In this document: positions 1 through 9,766 of the stretch, piece after piece | Position numbering within the stretch: position 1 is the first letter of the stretch | Layout of the letters: each line of letters begins with the position of its first letter | Assembly: GCA_002712305.1 (NCBI GenBank) | Contig: PATE01000040.1 | Location: forward strand, 1 to 15,017 | Direction: 5' to 3' | Length of the DNA: 15,017 nucleotides | Source: Gemmatimonadota bacterium | Lineage (GTDB): Bacteria; Latescibacterota; UBA2968; UBA8231 | Notes under the pieces: generated by a model | Told to the model about the DNA's origin: nothing | Seen by the model: only the letters and a program-made list of their open reading frames with translations | The model's database searches: none | Translations under genes and position numbers: made by a program

Positions 1-48
1 CCCCCGCTACCGACGTCGCTGAACGACAAAGACCATGTGTAAGAGATC

Positions 49-77
49 TTGACGATTCGTGTCGCGCGCCATACCCT
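49..77 (+). promoter_or_regulatory. Putative sigma70-type promoter of dnaA
   Basis: TTGACG at 49-54 matches the -35 consensus in five of six bases. After a 17-bp spacer comes TACCCT at 72-77, a weak -10 (three of six). The predicted transcript starts near 84, about 50 nt before the preferred dnaA start at 135. No DnaA box lies in the first 107 bases, so DnaA autoregulation from this promoter is not evident. The same -35/17-bp geometry recurs at three other promoters in this window, which supports it. Bases 1-48 hold no gene I can recognise. Confidence 0.5.
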
Positions 78-134
78 ATCCGGCCCTCAATTTTCAGCCA
101 ATCCCTTATGGCCCGCCACTCCCCACGGGTGCCC

Positions 135-1586
135 ATGTCGCAGGATGCGCAAGAGTTGTGGGCTCGGTGTCTGTTACACATCGAGCGCAGGATGCGCCCA
201 CAAACATTCAATACCTGGTTTCAGCCTACCGCAGCGCAACGCTTCGATGAAGACGTGCTCGAATTGGAGGTGTCGAGTGCGTATTTCGCCCATTTCGTCG
301 AGAGCAACTATCTGCCGCTGATTCAGGGTGTCGTGGAAGAGGAAACGGGCCTTCGCCCCAAGATCACATTCTCTGTGGCTCAGGAACCCTTCAAACCAAG
401 CACGTCGACGTCAACGCCGCCTAAACCCTTGGGGTTGGCCGCCTCGCTGGCGCCTTCTGATGAATCTTCGGAGCCACCCGAGCCGGAGATGGCGACCGAA
501 GAACCCGAACAGACCCCTGTGGAGCAACCGATCAACCACAGCGTGGGTCGTAGCCACCTGACCCCTCTCAACGAACGGTATGTGTTCGAGACGTTCATCG
601 TCGGTGAAGGCAATCGCTTTGCGCACGCTGCGGCGCAGGCGGTCGGCCAATCTCCAGGCAAGACACAATTCAACCCGCTGGTCATCTACGGCGGCGTCGG
701 TCTGGGGAAGACCCATCTGCTACAGGCGATCGGTCACCATGCCCACGCCCAGGGATCCAGTTGTCGGGTCGTCTACGTGCCGTCGGAGAAGTTCATGGGT
801 GATTTCATCGAATCGCTCAAACGCAAGGACGTGCCCGAGTTTCAGCGGATCTACCGCAGTGCCGATGTCCTGCTCGTCGATGACATTCAGTTTCTGCCCC
901 GGGGAGAACACATCCAGAACGAGTTCTTCCACACCTTCAATGCCCTCCATCAGAGTGGCAAACAGATCGTGATGACCTGCGATAGTCCCCCAGGGGAACT
1001 AGAAAAACTGGAAGAACGGTTGATCTCCAGGTTTCAATGGGGATTGGTGACCAGTATCGAACCACCAGATCTTGAGACCCGTATCGCGATCTTGCAGAAG
1101 AAGGCGGAGACCAACGGCATCATGCTTCCCGAAGATGTGAGCACCTTTCTTGGGAACTACGTCAGTTCCAACATCCGCGAGTTAGAGGGTGCCTTGAACC
1201 ACATCATGGCTTATTGCGCCGTGAACCAGGTTGAGCTGAGTGTCGACGCGGCGCGGCGAATCGTTCAGCAGCGGGCCACTGCTGAAACCTCACACCTGTC
1301 GATCGAAGGCATTCAGCGCATCGTTGCCCGTCATTTCGAGATTACACCCGAGTTGCTGATCGGAAAGACCCGCAAACAACAAGTCGTCTCGCCGCGACAG
1401 ATCGCCATGTATCTTGCCAAGAGACTTACCAAGAGTCCTCTCAAGATCATTGGGCTCCATTTTGGCAATCGAGATCACAGCACCGTCGTTCATGCCGTAC
1501 AGACCGTCGACAAGAAGTGCAGTGAAGATCCCAGCTTCGCCAATGTCGTCGAGTCTCTCTCAGAAGAAATCCAGCAGATCTCCTGA
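135..1586 (+). CDS. dnaA: Chromosomal replication initiator protein DnaA
   Basis: DnaA is the AAA+ ATPase that binds DnaA boxes, unwinds the origin and recruits the replicative helicase. The 483-residue product shows all four domains. Domain I (about 1-80) opens with an MSQDAQELWARCL-type start. The linker (about 95-140) is rich in Pro, Ser and Glu. The ATPase domain has Walker A GGVGLGKT at 186-193, Walker B LLVDD with D249-D250, and the arginine-finger region LISRFQWGL. The DNA-binding signature DHSTVVHA is at 447-454. I chose the ATG at 135 because DnaA proteins place the conserved Trp within about 10 residues of Met; an ATG at 108 would add nine residues (MARHSPRVP). Neither start has a convincing Shine-Dalgarno. 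The predicted promoter lies upstream of both. The gene sits directly before the DnaA-box array it is expected to bind. Confidence 0.98.
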   Translation: MSQDAQELWARCLLHIERRMRPQTFNTWFQPTAAQRFDEDVLELEVSSAYFAHFVESNYLPLIQGVVEEETGLRPKITFSVAQEPFKPSTSTSTPPKPLGLAASLAPSDESSEPPEPEMATEEPEQTPVEQPINHSVGRSHLTPLNERYVFETFIVGEGNRFAHAAAQAVGQSPGKTQFNPLVIYGGVGLGKTHLLQAIGHHAHAQGSSCRVVYVPSEKFMGDFIESLKRKDVPEFQRIYRSADVLLVDDIQFLPRGEHIQNEFFHTFNALHQSGKQIVMTCDSPPGELEKLEERLISRFQWGLVTSIEPPDLETRIAILQKKAETNGIMLPEDVSTFLGNYVSSNIRELEGALNHIMAYCAVNQVELSVDAARRIVQQRATAETSHLSIEGIQRIVARHFEITPELLIGKTRKQQVVSPRQIAMYLAKRLTKSPLKIIGLHFGNRDHSTVVHAVQTVDKKCSEDPSFANVVESLSEEIQQIS

Positions 1587-1605
1587 AGAACTGCGGTCGA
1601 CCAAG

Positions 1606-1674
1606 TTATCCACATTTCCATCCACATCATGGATGGGAATGGTGGTAGATAGTTGTGGATAACCATGTGGACAA
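1606..1674. promoter_or_regulatory. dnaA-proximal DnaA-box cluster
   Basis: There is a perfect TTATCCACA on the + strand at 1606-1614. A weaker CCATCCACA follows at 1618-1626. On the minus strand there is a perfect box (TGTGGATAA) at 1654-1662 and a one-mismatch box (TGTGGACAA) at 1666-1674, four bases apart. The + and - pairs face each other across a 7-bp inverted repeat at 1618-1636. The cluster starts 20 bases after the dnaA stop codon. These are likely anchoring sites for DnaA. Confidence 0.85.
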
Positions 1675-1809
1675 GAAGAACTTCGGGCCGGCTGTTGAGA
1701 CGCTGTGAAGAACCTGAACTCATCCACCGACCATCCACGGTCGTGTTGTTCTTGGACTGAACCGCGCATCTTGGACATAACTCATATAAAAACAATTACA
1801 TGAGTCCTC

Positions 1810-1849
1810 TGTGGATAATCGAGTGGTCATGGATATCCACATGTCCACA
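1810..1849. promoter_or_regulatory. DnaA-box cluster bordering the AT-rich unwinding region
   Basis: A perfect minus-strand box (TGTGGATAA) lies at 1810-1818. Two + strand near matches follow in tandem: ATATCCACA at 1833-1841 and ATGTCCACA at 1841-1849, sharing one base. The tandem pair runs straight into GG, a CTA-rich tract and the AT-rich stretch. This is the arrangement seen at origins where adjacent boxes load DnaA onto single-stranded DNA. Confidence 0.75.
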
Positions 1850-1911
1850 GGCTAACTAGAACTACTATATAATTCTACAAAGTCATTTGTCAGTATTTTT
1901 TATAGTACAAG
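1850..1911. other. Candidate DNA unwinding element with CTA-rich (DnaA-trio-like) tract
   Basis: The sequence after the tandem boxes reads GG, then CTA at 1852, 1856, 1862 and 1865, then a run of A and T. Bases 1856-1911 have 14 G or C out of 56 (25%), far below the flanking genes. CTA on this strand is TAG on the other, the core of the DnaA-trio motif. The triplets are only partly in a 3-base register (1856, 1862, 1865), so the trio assignment is tentative, while the AT-rich melting region is clear. TAGAA/TTCTA at 1857-1861 and 1873-1877 forms a small inverted repeat. A minus-strand DnaA box (TGTGGACAA, 1913-1921) closes the right side. Confidence 0.65.
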
Positions 1912-2050
1912 CTGTGGACAACACACCGGACTGCCAATCAGGGCGCCATTTCAAGCTTGCAGAAAACAGATAGTTTTGTGTCTTTTTTCATGTCGCAAAG
2001 TTCTGCAGCACACCGGTTTTTGGAGTGCCTCGACCCCCTTCATAAAGGGG

Positions 2051-2088
2051 TTATCCAAATTGACTATACCTATATATAAGGCTATCTT
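2051..2088 (+). promoter_or_regulatory. dnaN promoter with abutting DnaA box
   Basis: TTGACT at 2060-2065 and TATCTT at 2083-2088 are separated by 17 bp (five of six and four of six consensus matches). A one-mismatch DnaA box (TTATCCAAA, 2051-2059) touches the -35, and a perfect 6-bp hairpin (CCCCTT, cata, AAGGGG; 2035-2050) touches the box. The predicted start is near 2095, leaving a leader of about 130 nt before dnaN. DnaA control of the clamp operon is inferred from the box position. Confidence 0.55.
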
Positions 2089-2096
2089 TGGTCACT

Positions 2097-2126
2097 TCAG
2101 GCGGGTAGATCAGACCCAACGCCTGA
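2097..2126 (+). repeat. Hairpin at the 5' end of the predicted dnaN transcript
   Basis: TCAGGCG (2097-2103) pairs perfectly with CGCCTGA (2120-2126). An inner GGT (2104-2106) can pair with ACC (2114-2116), leaving a 7-nt loop and a 3-nt bulge. No T-run follows, so it is not a terminator. It begins about two bases after the predicted transcription start, where it could stabilise the mRNA or act as a structural element of the origin. Confidence 0.5.
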
Positions 2127-2225
2127 CTTGGTACAAAACCCACAGAAATCTGCCGCAATCCAGATGGCATTCACTGCGCAAACGGTGCTCAAACCATCAG
2201 CATCGCGCCCCGCCCAGGATCTGTG

Positions 2226-3383
2226 ATGAAGCTGACCGTCGATCGAAATGAACTCTGGCGTGGTCTTAACACCGTTCTCGACGCGGTCGCCAGCAAACCC
2301 GCTCAGCCCGTATTGGCCAATGTTCTATTGGATGCCGCTGAGAGCCAACTGACGCTATCGGCAACCGATCTTGATCTATCTATCCGAACAAGGGTCACGG
2401 CTGCCGTCGACGTCCCTGGACGCGTCACGGTGCCTGCCAAAACATTGGCCGAGATCACGCGTGAATGGCCAGAGGCCGATCTGCAGATCAGTCTCGAAGA
2501 TGGCCGCATCGTTCTTTCGGGGCATCTTGGGGCAGCCAACAGTGGCGAGGGAAGGTATTCGTTGGCCGCGACGCCGCCCGATGAATTTCCAGACATGCCC
2601 GAGAGTCTCGACGGGATCGAGCTTTCCTTCGGTGAAGGTGGTCCCATCGACGGCGATCTGATCCGGGCTATGATCGACCGAACCAGTTTCGCCGTCTCCA
2701 AAGATGAGACAAGACCGGTTCTCAACGGTGTTCTCTGGCGAATCACTTCCGACTTCATGTCGATGGTTGCGACCGATGGCAGCCGAATGGCGGAATTCCG
2801 CCGCAATCTTGATGGCACCGATCGCGGTACTGCAGAGGTGATCTTGCCACCGCAGGCTTGCCAACAACTTGGAAAACTACTCGACGGTGCACAGGACGGA
2901 CTGGCCAAGGCCCTGGTCGGAGACAGTCAGGTTTTGTTCCAGGTCGGAGAGACACAGCTGCTGACGCGTCTCATCGAAGGCCCCTACGTCGACTACGAGC
3001 AAGTGGTGCCGCGCGAGAATGACAAACGGCTGACGATCGCCATCGATCAATTGCTTCCCGCTGTTCGTCGCGTGTCCATCCTGTCGAGTTCGTACACGCA
3101 TCAAGTTCGCATGATGCTGCAGGATGGTAGTCTCGAGTTGACGGCGTCCAGTCAGGAAATCGGCGGCGAGGCCCGAGAGGTGATCCCCGGAGACTACAGT
3201 TCCGAGGCACTCGAGGTTGCCTACAACGCGCACTATTTCATGGAGATTCTACGCAAGATCGGGTCAGATGAAGTAATCATCGACTTGCGAGACTCGGTGA
3301 CTGCGGCCGTCGTTCGACCGGGAGAGCAACTCGATGGCGAAGAGCTTTTCTATCTGCTGATGCCAATGCGTCCGAGCGCTTGA
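2226..3383 (+). CDS. dnaN: DNA polymerase III beta subunit (sliding clamp)
   Basis: The beta clamp is a ring dimer that holds DNA polymerase III on DNA and is the docking hub for repair and replication partners. The 385-residue product begins MKLTVDRNELWRGL, typical of clamps, and ends in the MPMR motif (LLMPMRPSA) seen at the clamp C-terminus. It is slightly longer than the 366 residues of E. coli. The three clamp domains are expected at about 1-125, 126-255 and 256-385. ATG 2226 is preferred over GTG 2223 because AGGA at 2216-2219 is then 6 nt away. It is the first gene of a co-oriented run: recF starts 31 nt after its stop. Expression is probably from the promoter at 2060-2088, with a hairpin early in the leader. 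Confidence 0.97.
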   Translation: MKLTVDRNELWRGLNTVLDAVASKPAQPVLANVLLDAAESQLTLSATDLDLSIRTRVTAAVDVPGRVTVPAKTLAEITREWPEADLQISLEDGRIVLSGHLGAANSGEGRYSLAATPPDEFPDMPESLDGIELSFGEGGPIDGDLIRAMIDRTSFAVSKDETRPVLNGVLWRITSDFMSMVATDGSRMAEFRRNLDGTDRGTAEVILPPQACQQLGKLLDGAQDGLAKALVGDSQVLFQVGETQLLTRLIEGPYVDYEQVVPRENDKRLTIAIDQLLPAVRRVSILSSSYTHQVRMMLQDGSLELTASSQEIGGEAREVIPGDYSSEALEVAYNAHYFMEILRKIGSDEVIIDLRDSVTAAVVRPGEQLDGEELFYLLMPMRPSA

Positions 3384-3414
3384 AGGAAATCGCGATCCAT
3401 AAGAGATAGGCGCA

Positions 3415-4508
3415 GTGCAGCTACGACAGTTGTCGCTGCGGCCCTTTCGCAATTTCGCACGTATCGACCTGGAGTTCGCCGAAGGTGGAGCAGTCATTGT
3501 CGGGGCAAATGGTCGCGGAAAGAGCAACATCCTGGAAGCGATCTGTTATCAGTCCATCGGCAAGTCGATTCGTGGGGCTCGCGACCATGAGGCTGTGCCC
3601 CACGGCGAGGGGCACTTCGACATCCGTGGAGACTGGCAGCAGGGCCAACGCCGGCATCCGTGCCGGGTTTTCTACGGGGCAGACGACGGCAAGCGTGTCT
3701 TCTTAGACGAGGCACCGCTTCCGCGGGTCTCCGATCTGGTTTCGCATTTTCAGACCGTCTACTTTGCACCACAGGACGTGGCACTCGTCTTACAGTTCAG
3801 CGCCCAGCGCCGACGTCTGCTCGACATCGTCTTGTCCCAAGCTGACGCGGTGTATCTTAAAGCACTACAGACCTATCAGCGATTGCTGACACAGCGCAAC
3901 CACTTCCTGCGCAGTCTCGGCCATCGTGGGGTGGATCCGACCGAACGCGAGGTGTGGGATGCCCAGTTGGCAAAACCCGGAGCGTTGCTGCGACACCATC
4001 GCCTGTTGGGTCTGGTCGAAATCATGCCAGATTTCGCCCGTCAGTACGACGTCTTTTCAACGGGCCAGGAAACGGCCGGCCTACTCTACGCGGATGAGGT
4101 CATTGAATCCAATCCCGACGAGATACCGACGCGGGACCAGTTGGAAGCGACGTTCCGCCAGCAATTGCGTGACGGATTTGAAAAAGAGCGACACGCGGGG
4201 CACACCCTCAACGGCCCCCATCGCGACGGTTTTGTTTTCACGATAGATGGCGAGGCAGCTGACGCATTCGGGTCACAGGGTCAACAGAAGAGCGTGTTGT
4301 TGTCATGGAAGATGGCAGAGTTGCGCTTGCTCGAACGCCGCAAGGGTCAACAGCCTCTGCTGTTGCTCGACGATGTGTTCTCCGAACTCGATCCGATCCG
4401 ATCGGCGCATCTGATCGAGATGGTAGAGGATTTCGACCAGGTGATTCTCACCGCACCCAGACAGCCGCAAGAGTCGCTTGGTGACCGATACGCACGGATC
4501 GACCTGGA

Positions 4509-4512
<4 letters not shown>
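3415..4512 (+). CDS. recF: DNA replication and repair protein RecF
   Basis: RecF is an SMC-like ATPase that, with RecO and RecR, loads RecA at single-strand gaps. The 365-residue product has Walker A GANGRGKS at 30-37, an ABC signature region (GSQGQQKSVLLSWK) and Walker B LLLLDD with D319-D320, followed by the D-loop FSELD. The N-terminus (LRQLSLRPFRNF) and the QTVYFAPQD segment are typical of RecF, and the length matches the family. It starts with GTG behind a weak GATAGG about 4 nt upstream, suggesting coupling to dnaN translation. Its TGA stop overlaps the ATG of the next gene by ATGA, which points to translational coupling. Confidence 0.96.
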
Positions 4513-6826
<2,314 letters not shown>

Positions 6827-6907
6827 AAAAGCGCCGCGACCGACCCGACTGTACCAATTCTACTGCGCGGCAATCCTACTCCAACGACTCAAGACGACTC
6901 CTAGAGC

Positions 6908-9490
6908 ATGGCTGAAGAACAAGACGCAAGAATCATCCCAGTAAACGTTGAGGACGAGCTCAAGACGTCGTTCATCGATTATTCGATGAGTGTCATCATG
7001 GCGCGGGCCTTGCCCGATGTGCGCGATGGGCTCAAGCCCTCACAGCGTCGGATTCTGGTGGCGATGAACGACCTGAACCTGGCCCCAGGGCGTGGCTTCC
7101 GGAAGTGCGCGAAAATCTCCGGCGATACCTCTGGCAACTACCACCCCCACGGCGACCAGGGGGTGTACGATACGCTCGTGCACATGGCCCAGGACTTCCG
7201 CCTTCGGTATCTGCTGGTAGATGGCCAAGGAAACTTTGGCTCCATTGATGGGTACCCGCCAGCGGCTATGCGATACACGGAAGCTCGCATGAGTCATCCA
7301 GCGGTAGAGATGTTGGCCGACATCGATCGTGACACGGTCGACTTCGTGCAGAACTACGACGAAACGCGCGAAGAACCGTCCGTTCTGCCATCACGTTTCC
7401 CCAACCTGCTGTGCAATGGCTCCAATGGCATCGCTGTGGGAATGGCGACGAAGATCCCGCCCCACAACGTCACCGAAGTGTGTGATGCGCTGACGGCCGT
7501 CATCGACGACCCGGAGATCACCATCGATGCGCTGATGGAACACATCAAAGCGCCCGATTTTCCCACCGGTGGTGTCATCTATGGGATTCAGGGAGTCCGG
7601 CAGGCGTACCGCACGGGTCGTGGCATCGTCCACATGCGGGCCCGGACCCACGTGGAAGATCAGCGCGACAAGCGCGAACGGATCATCGTTACGGAGATCC
7701 CCTTCCTCGTCGACAAGTCGACTCTGCTAGAGAAGATGGCCGATCTGGTTCGTGGCAAGGTCATCGAAGACATCGCCAACATCCGCGACGAATCTGGGCG
7801 CGATGGCCTGCGCATCGTCATCGAGCTCAAGCGGGATGCCCATTCCGAGGTGGTGCTCAATCAGCTCTTCAGCCACACCATGCTGCAGCAGAGCTTCGGC
7901 ATCAATGCGCTGGCGATCGTCAAGGGTCGACCTCAGCTGCTCAACATCAAGCAGATGCTGGAGCACTACATCGAGCATCGGCACGAAGTGGTCATCCGTC
8001 GATCACGCTTCGACCTGGCAAAAGCAGAAGCACGTGCCCATGTGCTGGAGGGCCTGCGCATCGCGTTGGACAACATCGACGAGATCATCCAGCTGATTCG
8101 TGGCTCGGCGAATCCGGATGAGGCCCGTACGAAACTGATGGATCAGTTCACCCTTTCCGAGATTCAGGCACAAGCCATCCTGGCCATGGCGTTGCAGCGG
8201 CTGACAGGACTGGAACGGGAGAAGATCGAAGAGGAATACACCGGCCTGATGGAGACCATCGAGCATCTTCGCGCGGTACTGGCGAGCAACGAGATGCAGA
8301 TGGGGATCATCCGGGATGAGGTCGCCGACATCCACGAGCGTTTCGGTGACGAGCGCCGTACCGAGATCGTCTACGCCGCTGAAGAGTTCGACATGGAAGA
8401 TCTCATCACCCGCGAAGACATGGTCGTGACCATTTCGGGTCAGGGGTATATCAAACGTATGTCCCCGCGGGCCTATCGCACGCAGGCTCGAGGTGGTCGT
8501 GGTGTCACCGGCATGCGCACGAAGGACGAGGATTTCGTAGAGCGACTCTTCATCGCTTCGACCCACTCCTACATCCTCTTCCTCACCGCCCGGGGCCGTT
8601 GCCACTGGTTGAAGGTTTACCGAATCCCCGAGGGTGAACGGACATCACGGGGTCGCCCCGTCGTCAATCTCATCCAACTGGAAGAGGGAGACGAGATTCG
8701 TGCGGTTGTGCCCGTCGACGAATTCCTGGACGATCGATTCCTGTTTACGGCGACCGAAAAGGGCATCGTCAAGAAGACGGTACTGTCGGCTTACGGGAAC
8801 GTGCGTCGCGATGGAATCATCGCGCTCAAGATCCAGGATGACGATCACCTGATCGGTGCTGCCCTTGTCGAACCGGGACAGGATATCCTGCTGGCCACTC
8901 GAACCGGAATGGCCGTGCGTTTTGGCGAGGCCGACGTGCGTTCCATGGGACGGGTGTCGACGGGTGTGAAGGGAATTCAGTTGCGTGGCGATGACGTGGT
9001 GGTCGACATGGTCGTGATTGGCGACGATCCGGCATCACTGTTAACACTGTGTGAGCACGGGTATGGAAAACGGACGCCGAGCACGGAGTATCCCCGGATT
9101 CGGCGCGGCGGCAAGGGGGTCATCGACATCAAGACCAGCGAGCGGAATGGGCCCGTGGTCTCGAGCAAGTTGGTCGCCGAAGACAACGAGATCATGATCG
9201 TCACGCAGAACGGGATCATGATCCGTCTGCCCGTGGAGGGTATCTCGCAGATCGGCCGCAACACCCAGGGCGTGCGGGTGATCAATGTTGATGACGAAGA
9301 CCGTGTCATCGATATGACGTCCGTGGTGGTTGAAGATGAGGAGTTACCAGACGACGAGATCGGTAGCGACGACTCGATGCAACCAGAGCAAGACGCTGGG
9401 TCCGGTGACGTGATGGAGGCTCCTGACGACGAGAACGAGGAGTCGGACGTTGAAGCGGAGGACGCCGCCGAGGATCCGTTGACGGAGTAA
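6908..9490 (+). CDS. gyrA: DNA gyrase subunit A
   Basis: GyrA cuts and rejoins DNA in the gyrase A2B2 complex. In the 860-residue product the catalytic Tyr is Y123, in AAMRYTEARM. The GyrA box QARGGRG at 526-532 marks the DNA-wrapping C-terminal domain and identifies gyrase rather than topoisomerase IV. The quinolone-resistance region reads GNYHPHGDQGVYD: Gln84 stands where E. coli has Ser83, while Asp88 (E. coli Asp87) is kept. The last 53 residues contain 25 Asp or Glu and no Lys or Arg, an acidic tail longer than usual. The gene follows gyrB after 81 nt, in which I see no clear promoter or terminator. There is no strong Shine-Dalgarno before the ATG. Confidence 0.97.
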   Translation: MAEEQDARIIPVNVEDELKTSFIDYSMSVIMARALPDVRDGLKPSQRRILVAMNDLNLAPGRGFRKCAKISGDTSGNYHPHGDQGVYDTLVHMAQDFRLRYLLVDGQGNFGSIDGYPPAAMRYTEARMSHPAVEMLADIDRDTVDFVQNYDETREEPSVLPSRFPNLLCNGSNGIAVGMATKIPPHNVTEVCDALTAVIDDPEITIDALMEHIKAPDFPTGGVIYGIQGVRQAYRTGRGIVHMRARTHVEDQRDKRERIIVTEIPFLVDKSTLLEKMADLVRGKVIEDIANIRDESGRDGLRIVIELKRDAHSEVVLNQLFSHTMLQQSFGINALAIVKGRPQLLNIKQMLEHYIEHRHEVVIRRSRFDLAKAEARAHVLEGLRIALDNIDEIIQLIRGSANPDEARTKLMDQFTLSEIQAQAILAMALQRLTGLEREKIEEEYTGLMETIEHLRAVLASNEMQMGIIRDEVADIHERFGDERRTEIVYAAEEFDMEDLITREDMVVTISGQGYIKRMSPRAYRTQARGGRGVTGMRTKDEDFVERLFIASTHSYILFLTARGRCHWLKVYRIPEGERTSRGRPVVNLIQLEEGDEIRAVVPVDEFLDDRFLFTATEKGIVKKTVLSAYGNVRRDGIIALKIQDDDHLIGAALVEPGQDILLATRTGMAVRFGEADVRSMGRVSTGVKGIQLRGDDVVVDMVVIGDDPASLLTLCEHGYGKRTPSTEYPRIRRGGKGVIDIKTSERNGPVVSSKLVAEDNEIMIVTQNGIMIRLPVEGISQIGRNTQGVRVINVDDEDRVIDMTSVVVEDEELPDDEIGSDDSMQPEQDAGSGDVMEAPDDENEESDVEAEDAAEDPLTE

Positions 9491-9542
9491 CCGGCTGAGA
9501 AGCTCGGCCATCGCTGTAGATGCCTTTGTTTACAGCCGGTTA
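9488..9542 (+). repeat. Inverted repeat spanning the gyrA stop codon
   Basis: TAACCGGCTG (9488-9497, containing the gyrA TAA) and CAGCCGGTTA (9533-9542) are perfect 10-bp inverted repeats around a 35-nt spacer. A second stem, GCTGTA (9513-9518) with TACAGC (9531-9536), has a 12-nt loop and shares bases 9533-9536 with the first, so the two cannot form fully together. No T-run follows, so this is not a classic intrinsic terminator, although it lies where the gyrA message should end. Confidence 0.5.
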
Positions 9543-9568
9543 GGCCGCACGCAGAAGCGGGGTAACCG

Positions 9569-9597
9569 TTGACGAGCCGGAGGAGCGCCGTTTATAT
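9569..9597 (+). promoter_or_regulatory. tRNA operon promoter
   Basis: TTGACG (9569-9574), a 17-bp spacer and TTATAT (9592-9597) form one of the best promoters in the window. An 18-bp reading gives TATATT. The predicted start is near 9604, about 75 nt before the first tRNA. Confidence 0.7.
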
Positions 9598-9641
9598 TCT
9601 GCTGAGTCCGCGAGATGTTTCAGCGGGTCGTGCTCCGGGTT

Positions 9642-9667
9642 GAAGACGGGCGAAGTACACCGTCTTC
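9642..9667 (+). repeat. Hairpin in the tRNA operon leader
   Basis: GAAGACGG (9642-9649) and CCGTCTTC (9660-9667) form a perfect 8-bp stem with a 10-nt loop, ending 12 nt before tRNA-Ser(UGA). No T-run follows, so it is not a terminator. It may be a processing or antitermination element. Confidence 0.5.
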
Positions 9668-9679
9668 TGACCGCGCACC

Positions 9680-9766
9680 GGAGGGCTAGACCTAATTGGT
9701 AAGGCAGCGGTCTTGAAAACCGCCGGGTTCACACCCTTGTGGGTTCGAGTCCCACGCCCTCCGCCA
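9680..9766 (+). tRNA. tRNA-Ser(UGA)
   Basis: Acceptor stem GGAGGGC pairs with GCCCTCC, with discriminator G and an encoded CCA. The anticodon stem GCGGT/ACCGC closes the loop CTTGAAA, giving anticodon TGA at 9714-9716. The long variable arm (GGGT, TCAC, ACCC) is typical of serine tRNA. The T arm is GTGGG-TTCGAGT-CCCAC. The D stem has an A-G mismatch at the 11-24 position (A9690 opposite G9704). Confidence 0.93.

Larger units (their letters stand above)
1587..2222. other. oriC: Probable chromosomal replication origin (oriC) between dnaA and dnaN
   Basis: This stretch of about 640 bp has no credible gene. It contains three perfect DnaA boxes (TTATCCACA or its complement, at 1606, 1654 and 1810) and boxes with one or two mismatches at 1618, 1666, 1833, 1841, 1913 and 2051. 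It also has a tract of about 25% GC at 1856-1911. The boxes form a dnaA-proximal cluster (1606-1674) and a cluster flanking the AT-rich tract (1810-1921). Short inverted repeats lie between them: CCATCCA/TGGATGG at 1618-1636, TGGATATCCA at 1830-1839, TGCAGAA/TTCTGCA at 1958-1964 and 2001-2007, and CCCCTT/AAGGGG at 2035-2050. The dnaA-oriC-dnaN position is the classic one. The dnaN promoter and leader occupy its right end. Confidence 0.9.

Noticed and set aside
1618-1636. CCATCCA/TGGATGG hairpin as a dnaA terminator
   Set aside because: No T-run follows and the left arm overlaps a weak DnaA box; it is better treated as part of the origin.
1922-2016. Direct repeat CACACCGG at 1922-1929 and 2009-2016 as iterons
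   Set aside because: Only two 8-bp copies 87 bp apart; likely chance.
1976-2251. Short + strand open frame in the origin region
   Set aside because: It covers the dnaN promoter, leader hairpin and start codon, has no Shine-Dalgarno and no family resemblance.
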